Made by a program: the position numbers and the translations under genes. From assembly GCA_039933775.1 (NCBI GenBank), contig JBDTNK010000001.1:54436-118435 (forward strand): a stretch of 64,000 bases of DNA, written 5' to 3'. A model generated the notes under the pieces. It saw nothing but the letters and a program-made list of their open reading frames with translations, made no database searches and was not told the DNA's origin. Of the stretch, positions 56,030 to 64,000 are shown one piece after another. Each line of letters starts with the position of its first letter. Within the stretch, counting starts at the first letter, position 1. The DNA comes from JBDTNK01 sp039933775. Its GTDB lineage: Bacteria; Chloroflexota; Limnocylindria; QHBO01.

Positions 56030-56808
56030 CGGGCCTCCTGCGGGGTCAGCGTTGCAGCGGTCAGCGTTGCCGCGATCGTGTCGGCGAGCGCCTCTGCGGT
56101 ATGGACGGTGGCGATTGCGGTTGGCGCGAACCCGGCGCGCTGCGCCGCGCGGGCGGTGACTGGGCCGATGACGAAGACCGGGAGCCGCTGCAGGCTGCGA
56201 GCCTCCTGGACGGGCAGCGCCGCGCTCAGCTGCGCCAGGCCGCGCGCCGTCGAGCCGCTCGTCAGGCTGATCGCGTCGAGCCCGTCGTGGAGGGCGGCTT
56301 CGAGGGCCGGCGCCTCGGTCGGCGGGCCCTCGAGCGTGCGATACGCGACGACCTCCTCGACGATCGCGCCGAGCGCGCGAAGGGCGTCCGCGAGATCGGG
56401 CGTCGCGACGTCGGCACGGGCCAGGACGACACGCCGGCCGCGCAGCTTGTCGAGGCCATCGGCGATGGCGACGGTCAGGTAGTCGTCCGGTACGTGGTGC
56501 ACCGTGAAGCCGGCTCCGCGCAGGGCGGCGGCCGTCGCGGGACCGACCGCGGCGAGCCTGGTGCCGTTGGGCATGCCGCGTCGCATCGCCCGCAGGCGTG
56601 CCGCGAGCGCGATCGCGCCGTTGGCGCTCGTGATGACGAGCCATGCCGCGCCGGTCAGGCCGTCCAGTGCGGCATCGAACGGGCTGCCGGCGGGCTCGTG
56701 GCGGATGACGACCGCGGGCACGCTGACGCCGGCCAGGCCGCGCGCGGCGAGCAGGTCGATCAGCTCGCGTGCCTGCTCCGCGGGCCGCGTGACGAGCACG
56801 CGCATCAC
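56026..56808 (-). CDS. hemD: Uroporphyrinogen-III synthase
   Basis: HemD closes and inverts ring D of hydroxymethylbilane. The 260-residue protein is divergent, as the family is, but shows RVLVTRPAEQARELIDLLAARGLAGVSVPAVVI, WLVITSANGAIALAARL, LAAVGPATAAALRGAGFTVHHVPD, AISLTSGSTARGLAQLSAALP and VFVIGPVTARAAQRAGFAP. The start is GTG at 56808 (GTGA overlap with hemC) or ATG at 56805 (one-base overlap); the first fits the rest of the operon. Confidence 0.9.
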   Translation of the reverse strand: MMRVLVTRPAEQARELIDLLAARGLAGVSVPAVVIRHEPAGSPFDAALDGLTGAAWLVITSANGAIALAARLRAMRRGMPNGTRLAAVGPATAAALRGAGFTVHHVPDDYLTVAIADGLDKLRGRRVVLARADVATPDLADALRALGAIVEEVVAYRTLEGPPTEAPALEAALHDGLDAISLTSGSTARGLAQLSAALPVQEARSLQRLPVFVIGPVTARAAQRAGFAPTAIATVHTAEALADTIAATLTAATLTPQEAR

Positions 56809-57719
56809 GAGATTGCCGCCACGGTGGATAGAAGCTCGCGAGCCAGCCGAGCCACGATTGCGCTCACCTCATCCGAGGGTCCGCTGGCCTCGACGCGGCC
56901 GAATGCGCCGCGTTCGTCCTCGTAGGCCGCGCGCAGCCTGAGGATGCCGTCCCGGACCTCCCCGAGTGCCCCGAGCGGCGCCAGGCAGCCGCCGCCGATC
57001 GCGCGCAGCAGCGCCCGCTCGGCGTCCACCGCGAGGCGCGTCGGGCCATGCTCGATCGATGCCATGCGCTCGCGCAGCTCCGCGTCGGCACGTCGCGCCT
57101 GGATGGCCAGCGCGCCCTGCGCCGGGGCCGGGAGCATCAGGTCCAGGGGCAGCCGCGCGTCTGCCGGATAGCGCAGGCCCAGGCGATCGAGCCCGGCGGC
57201 CGCCACCATCAGCCCGTCGAATTCGCCCCGCTCCAGCCGCGCGAGGCGCGACGGCACGTTGCCTCGGATCGGCATCGCGACGAGATCTGGGCGGGTGCTC
57301 GCCAGCTGGGCAGCGCGGCGCGGGCTGCTCGTCGCGATCCGGGCGCCGAACGCGAGGGCATCCAGCGGCGAGCCATGTCCGGCAGCAGAGCCCGCGGTCA
57401 ACAGGCAGTCGCGCGGGTCCGCGCGTTGCAGCACCGCGGCGATGCACAGCCGCTCGTCACCGAGCGTTGGCAGATCCTTGTAGGAATGCACCACGATGTC
57501 CAGCTCGTCACGCAGCAGGCCGCGCTCGAGCTCGCCGGTGAACTGGCCATCGGTCACCTCCCAGCCGCCGCGTGCGTTGTGCCGGCTGATCCGATCGCCT
57601 CGCGTCGTCATGCTCACGATTTCGACCGGACCGATGCCGGCCGCCCGCAGCGCATCGGCCGCGATCGCTGCCTGCGCCAGCGCGAGCTCCGAGCCTCGCG
57701 TGCCGAGCCGCACGGTCAT
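56805..57719 (-). CDS. hemC: Porphobilinogen deaminase (hydroxymethylbilane synthase)
   Basis: HemC polymerises four porphobilinogens on a dipyrromethane cofactor. The 304-residue protein has VRLGTRGSELALAQAAIAADAL, HSYKDLPTLGDERLCIAAVLQRADPRDCLL with the catalytic Asp region, GTSSPRR-like ATSSPRRAAQLASTRPDL, IRGNVPSRLARLERGEFDGLMVAAAGLDRLG, and the cofactor-binding Cys in RAIGGGCLAPLGA. Overlaps hemA and hemD by four bases each. Confidence 0.97.
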   Translation of the reverse strand: MTVRLGTRGSELALAQAAIAADALRAAGIGPVEIVSMTTRGDRISRHNARGGWEVTDGQFTGELERGLLRDELDIVVHSYKDLPTLGDERLCIAAVLQRADPRDCLLTAGSAAGHGSPLDALAFGARIATSSPRRAAQLASTRPDLVAMPIRGNVPSRLARLERGEFDGLMVAAAGLDRLGLRYPADARLPLDLMLPAPAQGALAIQARRADAELRERMASIEHGPTRLAVDAERALLRAIGGGCLAPLGALGEVRDGILRLRAAYEDERGAFGRVEASGPSDEVSAIVARLARELLSTVAAIS

Positions 57720-58891
57720 GGCGTCACCCCGAACAGCTCGCGAACGTGGCGTTCCGCCTCCGGATCGCCGCGCAGCCGCACCGTCGGGCCGTGGAGCAGC
57801 TCGGCCACGATGCCGGCGGTCGTGGCATCGACGGCAGCGAGCTGCGCCGCGTCGAGCGAGCCACTCCGCCGCAGCCGTGCGACGTGGCGTTGGCGTACCG
57901 CCTCCGCGTGGCGGCGCAGGATACCGATCCCGGCCTCTGACGATCGGGATTCGAGCCAGGCGACGTAGGCCTCGACCTCGCCGGCGAGCTCGCGCCGCAG
58001 GCGTCGCTCGACCTTCGGAAGCAGCGCCGGCGCCGCCTGCAGGGTGCCCAGCGCATCGATCGCCAGATGCCGACCGTTCAGCAGCGACCGAGCGTCCGCC
58101 GCGACGGCACCCGGCGTGGACAGGTCGACGACGTGGGGCCGCGCGTCGCCGAGCGTTGCTGCATCCAGGAATGGTGTGGCCGAGCGCGTGGCGATCGCGA
58201 GTGCCGTCGTGCCGGCCAGCGAGCGAATCGCGTCTGCCTGGAGGAGCGCCTGGCTCGCACCGACGTCCGCCATCGCGGAGCGAGCCCGGTCGAGCCGCCG
58301 TGAGGCGACCGTGACGTTCATGCCGGACTCGACGAGCAGCCGCGCCAGCAGGCGCGCGATCTCGCCGGTGCCGATGACGAGGGCCCGCTGGCCGCGGGCA
58401 TCGGGCAACTGCTCGTGCAGCCAGCGCGCAGCACGGTCAGCAAGCGACCGGTCGGCGCCGGGCAATGCGTGGGATCGCACCCTTCGGCCGAAGCGCAGGG
58501 AGCGGCGCAGGAGCTCGTCCAGGGTCGGTCCCAGCGTGCCGCTCGTCCGCGCGACGTCGTGCGCGGTGCGCACCTGTCCCTGCAGCTGCTCCTCGGCGAG
58601 CACCGCTGAATCTAAGCCGGCCACGACCTCGAAGACGCGCGCGACCGCCGCGGCAGCGCGAGCGGTGGCGAGGCCTGCTGGCAGCTGCATTTCGCCGTCT
58701 CGAACGGCGATCAGCTCCACGCGATGACAGGTGTCCAGCAGTAGCGATTCCTCGAGCCCACCGCGCAGGGGCTCGAGCTGCTCGACCATCGCGGCGCGCT
58801 GCCGCTCGGTCGAGCCACGGTGCGTCGCGAAGGCGACGATGAGGCGTTGCAGCGGGTCCGGCCCCGCCGCGCTGGATGCTGAATCACGCAA
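57716..58891 (-). CDS. hemA: Glutamyl-tRNA reductase
   Basis: HemA reduces glutamyl-tRNA to glutamate-1-semialdehyde. The N-terminal catalytic domain is divergent: LIVAFATHRGSTERQRAAM replaces the usual GLNHxTAPVxxRE, and LLLDTCHRVELIAV keeps the nucleophile Cys but has CHRVE for CNRTE. AEEQLQGQVRTAHDVARTSGTLGPTLDELLRRSLRFGRRVR and the NADPH fold ALVIGTGEIARLLARLLVESG are typical. A promoter at 58939-58968 starts RNA near 58932, so the TTG at 58891 is preferred (391 residues); the frame is open to a GTG at 59020. Confidence 0.85.
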   Translation of the reverse strand: MRDSASSAAGPDPLQRLIVAFATHRGSTERQRAAMVEQLEPLRGGLEESLLLDTCHRVELIAVRDGEMQLPAGLATARAAAAVARVFEVVAGLDSAVLAEEQLQGQVRTAHDVARTSGTLGPTLDELLRRSLRFGRRVRSHALPGADRSLADRAARWLHEQLPDARGQRALVIGTGEIARLLARLLVESGMNVTVASRRLDRARSAMADVGASQALLQADAIRSLAGTTALAIATRSATPFLDAATLGDARPHVVDLSTPGAVAADARSLLNGRHLAIDALGTLQAAPALLPKVERRLRRELAGEVEAYVAWLESRSSEAGIGILRRHAEAVRQRHVARLRRSGSLDAAQLAAVDATTAGIVAELLHGPTVRLRGDPEAERHVRELFGVTP

Positions 58892-58938
58892 ATCGCTGAC
58901 GATCCACCAAATCTGGGATTTCAGGAGCGGCGTGACCG

Positions 58939-58968
58939 AGCCTAATCGCACGGTCTCGTGCGGGTCAA
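58939..58968 (-). promoter_or_regulatory. Promoter of the eight-gene heme operon
   Basis: TTGACC (58968-58963) and TAGGCT (58944-58939) are separated by 18 bases on the minus strand, in the 176-base region between the ABC ATPase stop and hemA. It implies that the heme genes are transcribed independently of the transporter. Confidence 0.6.
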
Positions 58969-59067
58969 ACCTCGGTCGGCGGTTTACCCAGATGTGTGGC
59001 GAATTGGGCGGCCGGCTCACGCACCAGGTGGGTCCAGTGCATGGTCAGCCCGCCCGCACATCCACCC

Positions 59068-59828
<761 letters not shown>

Positions 59829-59829
<1 letters not shown>

Positions 59830-61019
59830 TAGCGCGTCCCCACGCCCAGTTGGCGCTCGAGCCGGTAGCTCGCCTGCGACATGGCGTAGCAGAGGACGAA
59901 GAAGATGACCCCCACGAAGGTGAAGACCTCCAGGTGGGCGCCGAGCGATGCAGGCTGCGCCAGGATGGATTGGCCGATGCCCAGCAGCTCCGCCAGCCCG
60001 ATGATGGCCACCAGGGTCGTGTCCTTCAGCAGGCTGATGAAGAGGCCCACGTTGGCCGGGATCACCGATCGCAGTGCCTGTGGCAGGACAATGAACAGGT
60101 TCATCTGCCAGCTGTGTAGGCCGAGCGCCTGCGCTGCCTCGATTTGCCCGGTCGGAATCGCCTGCAGTCCGCCGCGCACGTTCTCGGCCACGTAGGCGGC
60201 CGAGAAGAGGGTGATGCCGCCCATGGCACGGATGACGCGGTCGATGCGGACCTCGCCCGGCAGGAAGAACGGCAGCATGACGTCGGCCATGAAGAGAATC
60301 GTCACGAGCGGTACGCCCCGGATGATCTCGATGTAGGCGGTGCTCACGATCCGGATGGCCGGCAATGAGCTGCGGCGGCCGAGTGCGAGCAGTACGCCAA
60401 GCGGGAAGGAAAGGAGGATGCCCACGACAGCAAGCAGGATCGTGAGCAGGAGGCCGCCCCAGAGATTGGTGCTGACATCGGGGATCTGCGTCGCGAACCC
60501 ACTGATCAGCATGTAGATGACCGGGATGGAGATCAGCCACGCTACGACCACGGCCCGCCGCGGAACGAGACGCCGGACTCCGACCACCCACCCTGCCCAG
60601 ACCATGACGGCATTGGCCAGCATGCCGACGGTGATCAGCGGCCCCACCGGCGAGACGAGCATCATCGCCGCCAGCAGCCCCTGGATCGCGGACACCGATA
60701 CCGCGAGGACCCGAATGGTGTGTCCGAAGAGTCCCGCCGACATGCCCGCAAGCACTGACAGCACCAGGAGACTCAACCACAGCCGCCATGCCTGGTCAGC
60801 TGGATACTGACCGATGAGGAAGAGGCGCAGATTGCGACTCACGACGTCCCAGCGAGCCTCGGTCAGCGCCCACTGCCCGATGTTGATGGCCAGCCACAGC
60901 AGCAGGGCTCCGATGAGCAGTGTCACCAGCGAGCTGGCGACACTCGAGAAGAGGTTCTTGCGCAGCCATGCGGCTGGACGGAGGTCCGTGGAGGGCGGGG
61001 CGAGCACGTCGGTGGTCAT
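59829..61019 (-). CDS. Amino acid ABC transporter permease (AapM-like)
   Basis: The 396-residue permease has extra N-terminal membrane helices, as in the general L-amino-acid transporter AapM, before the core HisM-like domain. The EAA loop is [25 protein letters not shown] and the C-terminal signature [50 protein letters not shown]. It begins 5 bases after the first permease stop, with GACCG directly before the ATG rather than a strong Shine-Dalgarno sequence. Confidence 0.93.
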
Positions 61020-61024
61020 CGGTC

Positions 61025-62251
61025 CTAGCGCTCCAGCACCTGCACGCGCCGGTTGTAGAGATTCATCAGCAGCGATGTCGCGAGGCTGATTGCCAGGTAG
61101 GTCCCCATCACCAGGACGATCACCGAGATGGGCTGCCCGGTCTGGTTGGCCATCGTCGTGCCCACCTTGAACAGGTCCGGGTAGCCCACGGCGATGGCCA
61201 GGCTCGAGTTCTTGGCCAGGTTCAAGTACTGGCTGGTGAGTGGCGGGACGATGATGCGCAGCGCCTGCGGGAAGACCACCAGGCGCAGCGTGTCAGCGTC
61301 GGAGAGGCCGAGCGCGTGCGCCGCCTCGACCTGCCCGCGGCTGACGGCCTGGATTCCGCCGCGGATGACCTCGGCGATGAACGCGGCGGTGTAGAGGACC
61401 AGGCCGACCAGGATGGCGGTGAAGGCGGTGGACAGGGCGAGGCCGCCGCTGAAGTTGAACCGGCCGGCGATCGGCAGGTCAAAACGCAGCGGTGTCTCCG
61501 GAAGCAGCACCCACGCGCCGATGGCCACCACGAGCACCGCCAGGGCGCTGATGCGGCCGGCGTGCCGGCTCAAGGGGTTGCGACGGCCGTCCTTCTCAAG
61601 ATGCGAACCGAGCATTCGTCCCGCGATTGCGAGGGCGGTGGCGACGACGACGATCGCCAGCCATTGCACGAGCGTCGAAGAAACTTGCGGAGCGGGCACG
61701 AACAGGCCGCGCTGGTTGAGGAAGACAACACCGCCGACCGAGATGCTGTCCTGGACAGGCGGCAGTTGGACGAGGACCACGAAGTAGATGACAAACAGCT
61801 GGAGCAGGAGCGGGGTGTTGCGAATGATTTCCACGTACCCGCTGACCACTCGCGACAGCAGCCAGTTGGGCGACAGTCGTGCCACGCCCAGGACGATGCC
61901 GAATGCGGTGGCCAGCACCATGCCAACGACGCTCAGGAAGATCGTGTTCAGGACGCCGACGAGGAAGGCCTGGCCATACGTGTCGTTCGCGCTGTACGGC
62001 ACCGGGCTGTCGCCGATCTCGAATCCGGCGCGCTGCCCCAGGAATCCGTAGCCGAAGGTCAGGTTTCGGTCGGCCATCGCCGACGTGAGGTTGTTGGCCA
62101 GGAACCCGATGCCGATCCCGACCGCCAGGAGCACGGCGACCTGCGTCACGAGGCGCAGGACGCGGATATCACGCCACGGCCGCACCGCGGCATGCTGCTG
62201 GCGGGCTGGGGTGCTGGTCACCTCAAGTGACGGCAGCCCCGGGACCGACAT
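61025..62251 (-). CDS. Amino acid ABC transporter permease (AapQ-like)
   Basis: The 408-residue permease resembles AapQ: a long N-terminal part with DRNLTFGYGFLGQRAGFEIGDSPVPYSANDTYGQAFLVGVLNT, the EAA-type GYVEIIRNTPLLLQLFVIYF, a large internal loop, and the signature GQVEAAHALGLSDADTLRLVVFPQALRIIVPPLTSQYLNLAKNSSLAIAVGYPDL. It pairs with the AapM-like permease to form the channel. Its ATG at 62251 lies in the loop of a hairpin. Confidence 0.93.
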   Translation of the reverse strand: MSVPGLPSLEVTSTPARQQHAAVRPWRDIRVLRLVTQVAVLLAVGIGIGFLANNLTSAMADRNLTFGYGFLGQRAGFEIGDSPVPYSANDTYGQAFLVGVLNTIFLSVVGMVLATAFGIVLGVARLSPNWLLSRVVSGYVEIIRNTPLLLQLFVIYFVVLVQLPPVQDSISVGGVVFLNQRGLFVPAPQVSSTLVQWLAIVVVATALAIAGRMLGSHLEKDGRRNPLSRHAGRISALAVLVVAIGAWVLLPETPLRFDLPIAGRFNFSGGLALSTAFTAILVGLVLYTAAFIAEVIRGGIQAVSRGQVEAAHALGLSDADTLRLVVFPQALRIIVPPLTSQYLNLAKNSSLAIAVGYPDLFKVGTTMANQTGQPISVIVLVMGTYLAISLATSLLMNLYNRRVQVLER

Positions 62252-62268
62252 GGGTCCGCCCCGGGGCT
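62235..62268 (-). promoter_or_regulatory. Hairpin placing the permease start codon in its loop
   Basis: In the mRNA AGCCCCG (62268-62262) and GGACC (62257-62253) pair with GGTCC and CGGGGCT (62246-62235), a 12-bp stem with a 4-base bulge. The 6-base loop CATGTC contains the permease ATG. It sits between the binding-protein stop and the first permease gene, where differential expression of binding protein and permease is common. Confidence 0.6.
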
Positions 62269-62288
62269 CATGAACCGGCTACTGATGT

Positions 62289-63404
62289 CTACCGATACGG
62301 CGGCGCGTAGAGCAGTCCGTCGTCGGTCCACAGCGCGTTCGGCCCGCGCTCGAGCTCGAACGGCGTGCCAGGCCCGAGATGCCGGTCGTAGATCTCTCCG
62401 TAGTTGCCGACGGCCGAGATCATCGTCACCACCCAGTCGGGATCAAGCCCCAGGGCCTCGCCCAGCTCGGGGTTGGCGGCGCCGAGGAGACGTTGGACCA
62501 CCGGGTTCTCGTTGGTCGCGGCCATGTCCTCGACGTTGTCCTGAGTGATCTCCTGCTCCTCCGCCTCGAAGGTCGCGAAGACGACCCACTTCACGACGTT
62601 GAACCAGGCGTCGTCGCCCAGCGGCACGACCGGCCCGAGCGGCTCCTTGGACATCACCTCGTCGAGGATGACGTGGTCTTCCGGGTTGGTCAGTGCCGTG
62701 CGCTGCGCGAGCAGCTGGGACCGGTCGCTCGTGACCGCGTCGCATTGGGCGTCGTCGTAGGCCTGGTAGGTCTGCGTGTCATCACCGAAGGGCGCCGGGG
62801 TGAAGTCGATCCCCTGGGCCGCGAACACGTCCGCCAGGTTCAGCTCGGTGGTCGTGCCGGTTTGGACGCAGATCGTCGCTCCATCCAGGTCAGAGAGCTG
62901 CTCGATCCCGTCGGCGCTGCGGACCATCATGCCCTGGCCGTCGTAGAACGTGGTGGGCGCGAAGAGGCCCCACGAGGCGTCGCGCGTGACCGTCCAGGTG
63001 GTGTTGCGGATGAGGACGTCGACCTCGCCGCTCTGTAGCACCGTCGGGCGCCCATCGGCGCTGACCGGCCGGAACTCGACTGCTTCTGGATCGCCCAACA
63101 CGGCTGCGGCGATGGCGCGACAGAAGTCGACGTCGAAGCCGGCGTTCTCGCCGTTCTCGTCGACGAAGCCGAAGCCCGGCAGGCCGTCGTTGACGCCGCA
63201 GATGAGTGAGCCACGGTCCTGGACCAGGGCCAGGCGGCCTTCGGCGGGCGGCGGCGCCTGGGTTGGAGCCTCGCTCGCCGCGCCGGGCGATTCCGCGGCC
63301 TGCGTCGGTTCGCCGCTTGCACTCGGCGGCGGCGGAGTGTCGCCGCAGGCAGTCACGACGAGCGCCAGGACAACGAAACAGATGGTCAGCAGGGATCGGG
63401 ACAT
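62289..63404 (-). CDS. Polar amino acid ABC transporter substrate-binding lipoprotein (AapJ-like)
   Basis: The 371-residue protein has a lipoprotein signal (LLTICFVVLALVVTACGD, lipobox VTAC), a Pro/Ala/Ser linker to about residue 55, and a family 3 solute-binding domain: RGSLICGVNDGLPGFGFVDENGENAGFDVDFCRAIAAAVLGD, then TTWTVTRDASWGLFAPTTFYDGQGMMV and DGATICVQTGTTTELNL. Length and sequence match general L-amino-acid binding proteins. GGGAGGT lies 10 bases before the ATG. It is the first gene of the operon; TAGGAT at 63462-63457 is a possible -10 box. Confidence 0.95.
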   Translation of the reverse strand: MSRSLLTICFVVLALVVTACGDTPPPPSASGEPTQAAESPGAASEAPTQAPPPAEGRLALVQDRGSLICGVNDGLPGFGFVDENGENAGFDVDFCRAIAAAVLGDPEAVEFRPVSADGRPTVLQSGEVDVLIRNTTWTVTRDASWGLFAPTTFYDGQGMMVRSADGIEQLSDLDGATICVQTGTTTELNLADVFAAQGIDFTPAPFGDDTQTYQAYDDAQCDAVTSDRSQLLAQRTALTNPEDHVILDEVMSKEPLGPVVPLGDDAWFNVVKWVVFATFEAEEQEITQDNVEDMAATNENPVVQRLLGAANPELGEALGLDPDWVVTMISAVGNYGEIYDRHLGPGTPFELERGPNALWTDDGLLYAPPYR

Positions 63405-63595
63405 GGAACAGGTACCTCCCTCATGGTCGTTTGGGCATGTCCGCTGGGAAGAGCCCATCCTAAGCGCTGGGCGCAACCAATCATCGGCCGGTTTGCGCAA
63501 CGGTCGCCGCGTCGTCGCGTGCCGTCGCCGCGTGCCGGGAGGCTGGCATGGCCGCCTCCCCCCGAAGGGAGCTGCAGCCCCCGACGGCCATACCT

Positions 63596-63607
63596 GTACT
63601 GCAGTAC
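63596..63607. repeat. 12-bp perfect palindrome
   Basis: GTACTGCAGTAC reads the same on both strands. It lies about 190 bases upstream of the binding-protein start and could be an operator. Confidence 0.4.
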
Positions 63608-63681
63608 GCATCCATTGCTCGCAAGTTCCATACCGATGCCGATTCGCTTGGTTCGACGCCGTGGCTGTCAGATGTTCGCTT

Positions 63682-63729
63682 GGCGCGCGTATGACCATGA
63701 ATGCGCGTAGGTATGGTCATACGCGCGCC
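63682..63729. repeat. 17-bp perfect inverted repeat, 14-base loop
   Basis: GGCGCGCGTATGACCAT (63682-63698) and its exact complement (63713-63729) enclose a 14-base loop that itself contains ATGCGCG. No T-run follows, so it is not an obvious terminator. Confidence 0.8.
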
Positions 63730-63732
63730 CCA

Positions 63733-63830
63733 CGCGCATTAGCCGGCATGTGGCACGGATTCGGAGGTTTTTGGAGCGGTGCTGAGCGTGACGGCGGCCG
63801 ATGAGCGGGCGTGTTCCCGGCTAATGCGCG
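63733..63830. repeat. 14-bp inverted pair separated by 70 bases
   Basis: CGCGCATTAGCCGG (63733-63746) is the exact complement of CCGGCTAATGCGCG (63817-63830). It starts three bases after the 17-bp hairpin, so the two could fold as adjacent structures. Confidence 0.7.
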
Positions 63831-63880
63831 CCACGAGCGCATCTGACCATGCGCGGACGACCCGGCCAGCGCCGGGGCGT

Positions 63881-64000
63881 CATCGGTCCTGGCCCCATGC
63901 GAACCAGGCGAGCGAGTGTCAGGTCGGCGACATCGGTCCTGCCAGATGCGAACCAGGCGAGCGAGTGTCAGGTCGGCGACATCGGTCCTGCCAGATGCGA
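63881..64000. repeat. 49-50 bp tandem repeat, at least 2.4 copies, running off the window
   Basis: Unit 1 is 63881-63930 (50 bp), unit 2 is 63931-63979 (49 bp) and a third starts at 63980. Units begin CATCGGTCCTG and share GCGAACCAGGCGAGCGAGTG and the following bases exactly. Units 1 and 2 differ only in a short stretch after CATCGGTCCTG. There are no unique spacers. Confidence 0.85.

Larger units (their letters stand above)
63405..64000. other. Non-coding region with dense inverted and tandem repeats
   Basis: No convincing gene is present in these 596 bases; the short open frames are Arg/Ser/Ala-rich and overlap the repeats. The first 60 bases hold the leader and ribosome-binding site of the binding-protein gene. 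The rest contains a 12-bp palindrome, a 17-bp perfect hairpin, a 14-bp inverted pair 70 bases apart and a tandem repeat reaching the window end. Confidence 0.6.

Noticed and set aside
63481..63720. 79-codon minus-strand frame in the window-end intergenic region
   Set aside because: It overlaps the 17-bp inverted repeat, has no ribosome-binding site and no protein-like pattern.
63881..64000. CRISPR array
   Set aside because: The whole 49-50 bp unit is repeated; there are no variable spacers and no cas genes.

Overview
The window is GC-rich, densely coded chromosomal DNA from a free-living bacterium. Three things suggest a deep-branching, monoderm-like lineage such as Chloroflexota (possibly Limnocylindria): Gram-positive-style heme synthesis with HemQ, many lipoproteins with low-complexity Ser/Ala/Pro linkers and no outer-membrane genes, and a transcriptional T-box riboswitch. 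The phylum is an inference; no marker gene was compared. Nothing looks like a prophage, plasmid, insertion sequence or CRISPR array. Four-base ATGA/GTGA stop-start overlaps join 19 gene pairs. Several promoters place the -10 box 6-8 bases before the start codon, which suggests leaderless mRNAs.

Layout. 1-5.2 kb: end of a sugar or polysaccharide cluster (glycosyltransferase, DegT aminotransferase), then cysS and a divergent NUDIX gene. 5.3-11.2 kb: fabD with two KAS II genes, an M20 peptidase and a carotenoid-type membrane protein. 11.2-16 kb: a MerR-ArsC fusion under its own MerR-type promoter leading an LLM oxidoreductase, a HIT protein and an amino-acid permease, with an MFS transporter upstream. 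16-22.8 kb: aldehyde dehydrogenase, Rieske protein, membrane protein and MoaD-MoaE fusion; an FGGY kinase; two paralogous membrane-anchored proteins. 22.9-31.5 kb: secreted HELEH metallopeptidase, agmatinase-like enzyme, pseudouridine catabolism (psuK-psuG), UbiA. 31.6-41.4 kb: pyrG, rho, amidase, LytM peptidase, obg-nadD-rsfS. 41.4-49.8 kb: holA, HD phosphohydrolase, comEC, comEA, leuS and a GNAT gene.

The most unusual feature is the leader of the GNAT-leuS operon (49,373-49,679, minus strand). It is a tRNA-Leu T-box: Stem I carries a CTC specifier, and a T-box core and terminator follow. A complete, CCA-encoding tRNA-Ala(GGC) gene sits inside the loop of what should be Stem III. The tRNA and the leuS attenuator therefore share one promoter and one transcript.

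50-64 kb: a TipAS-type MerR regulator and a SRPBCC protein, then an eight-gene heme operon, hemA-C-D-B-Q-L-E-H, in which every junction is a 4-base overlap. It encodes the C5 route to ALA and most of the coproporphyrin-dependent branch, but cgoX/hemY is absent. Upstream lies a four-gene polar amino-acid ABC transporter operon. Its first permease start codon sits in the loop of a 12-bp hairpin. The last 600 bases are non-coding and hold perfect inverted repeats and a 49-50 bp tandem repeat that runs off the window.
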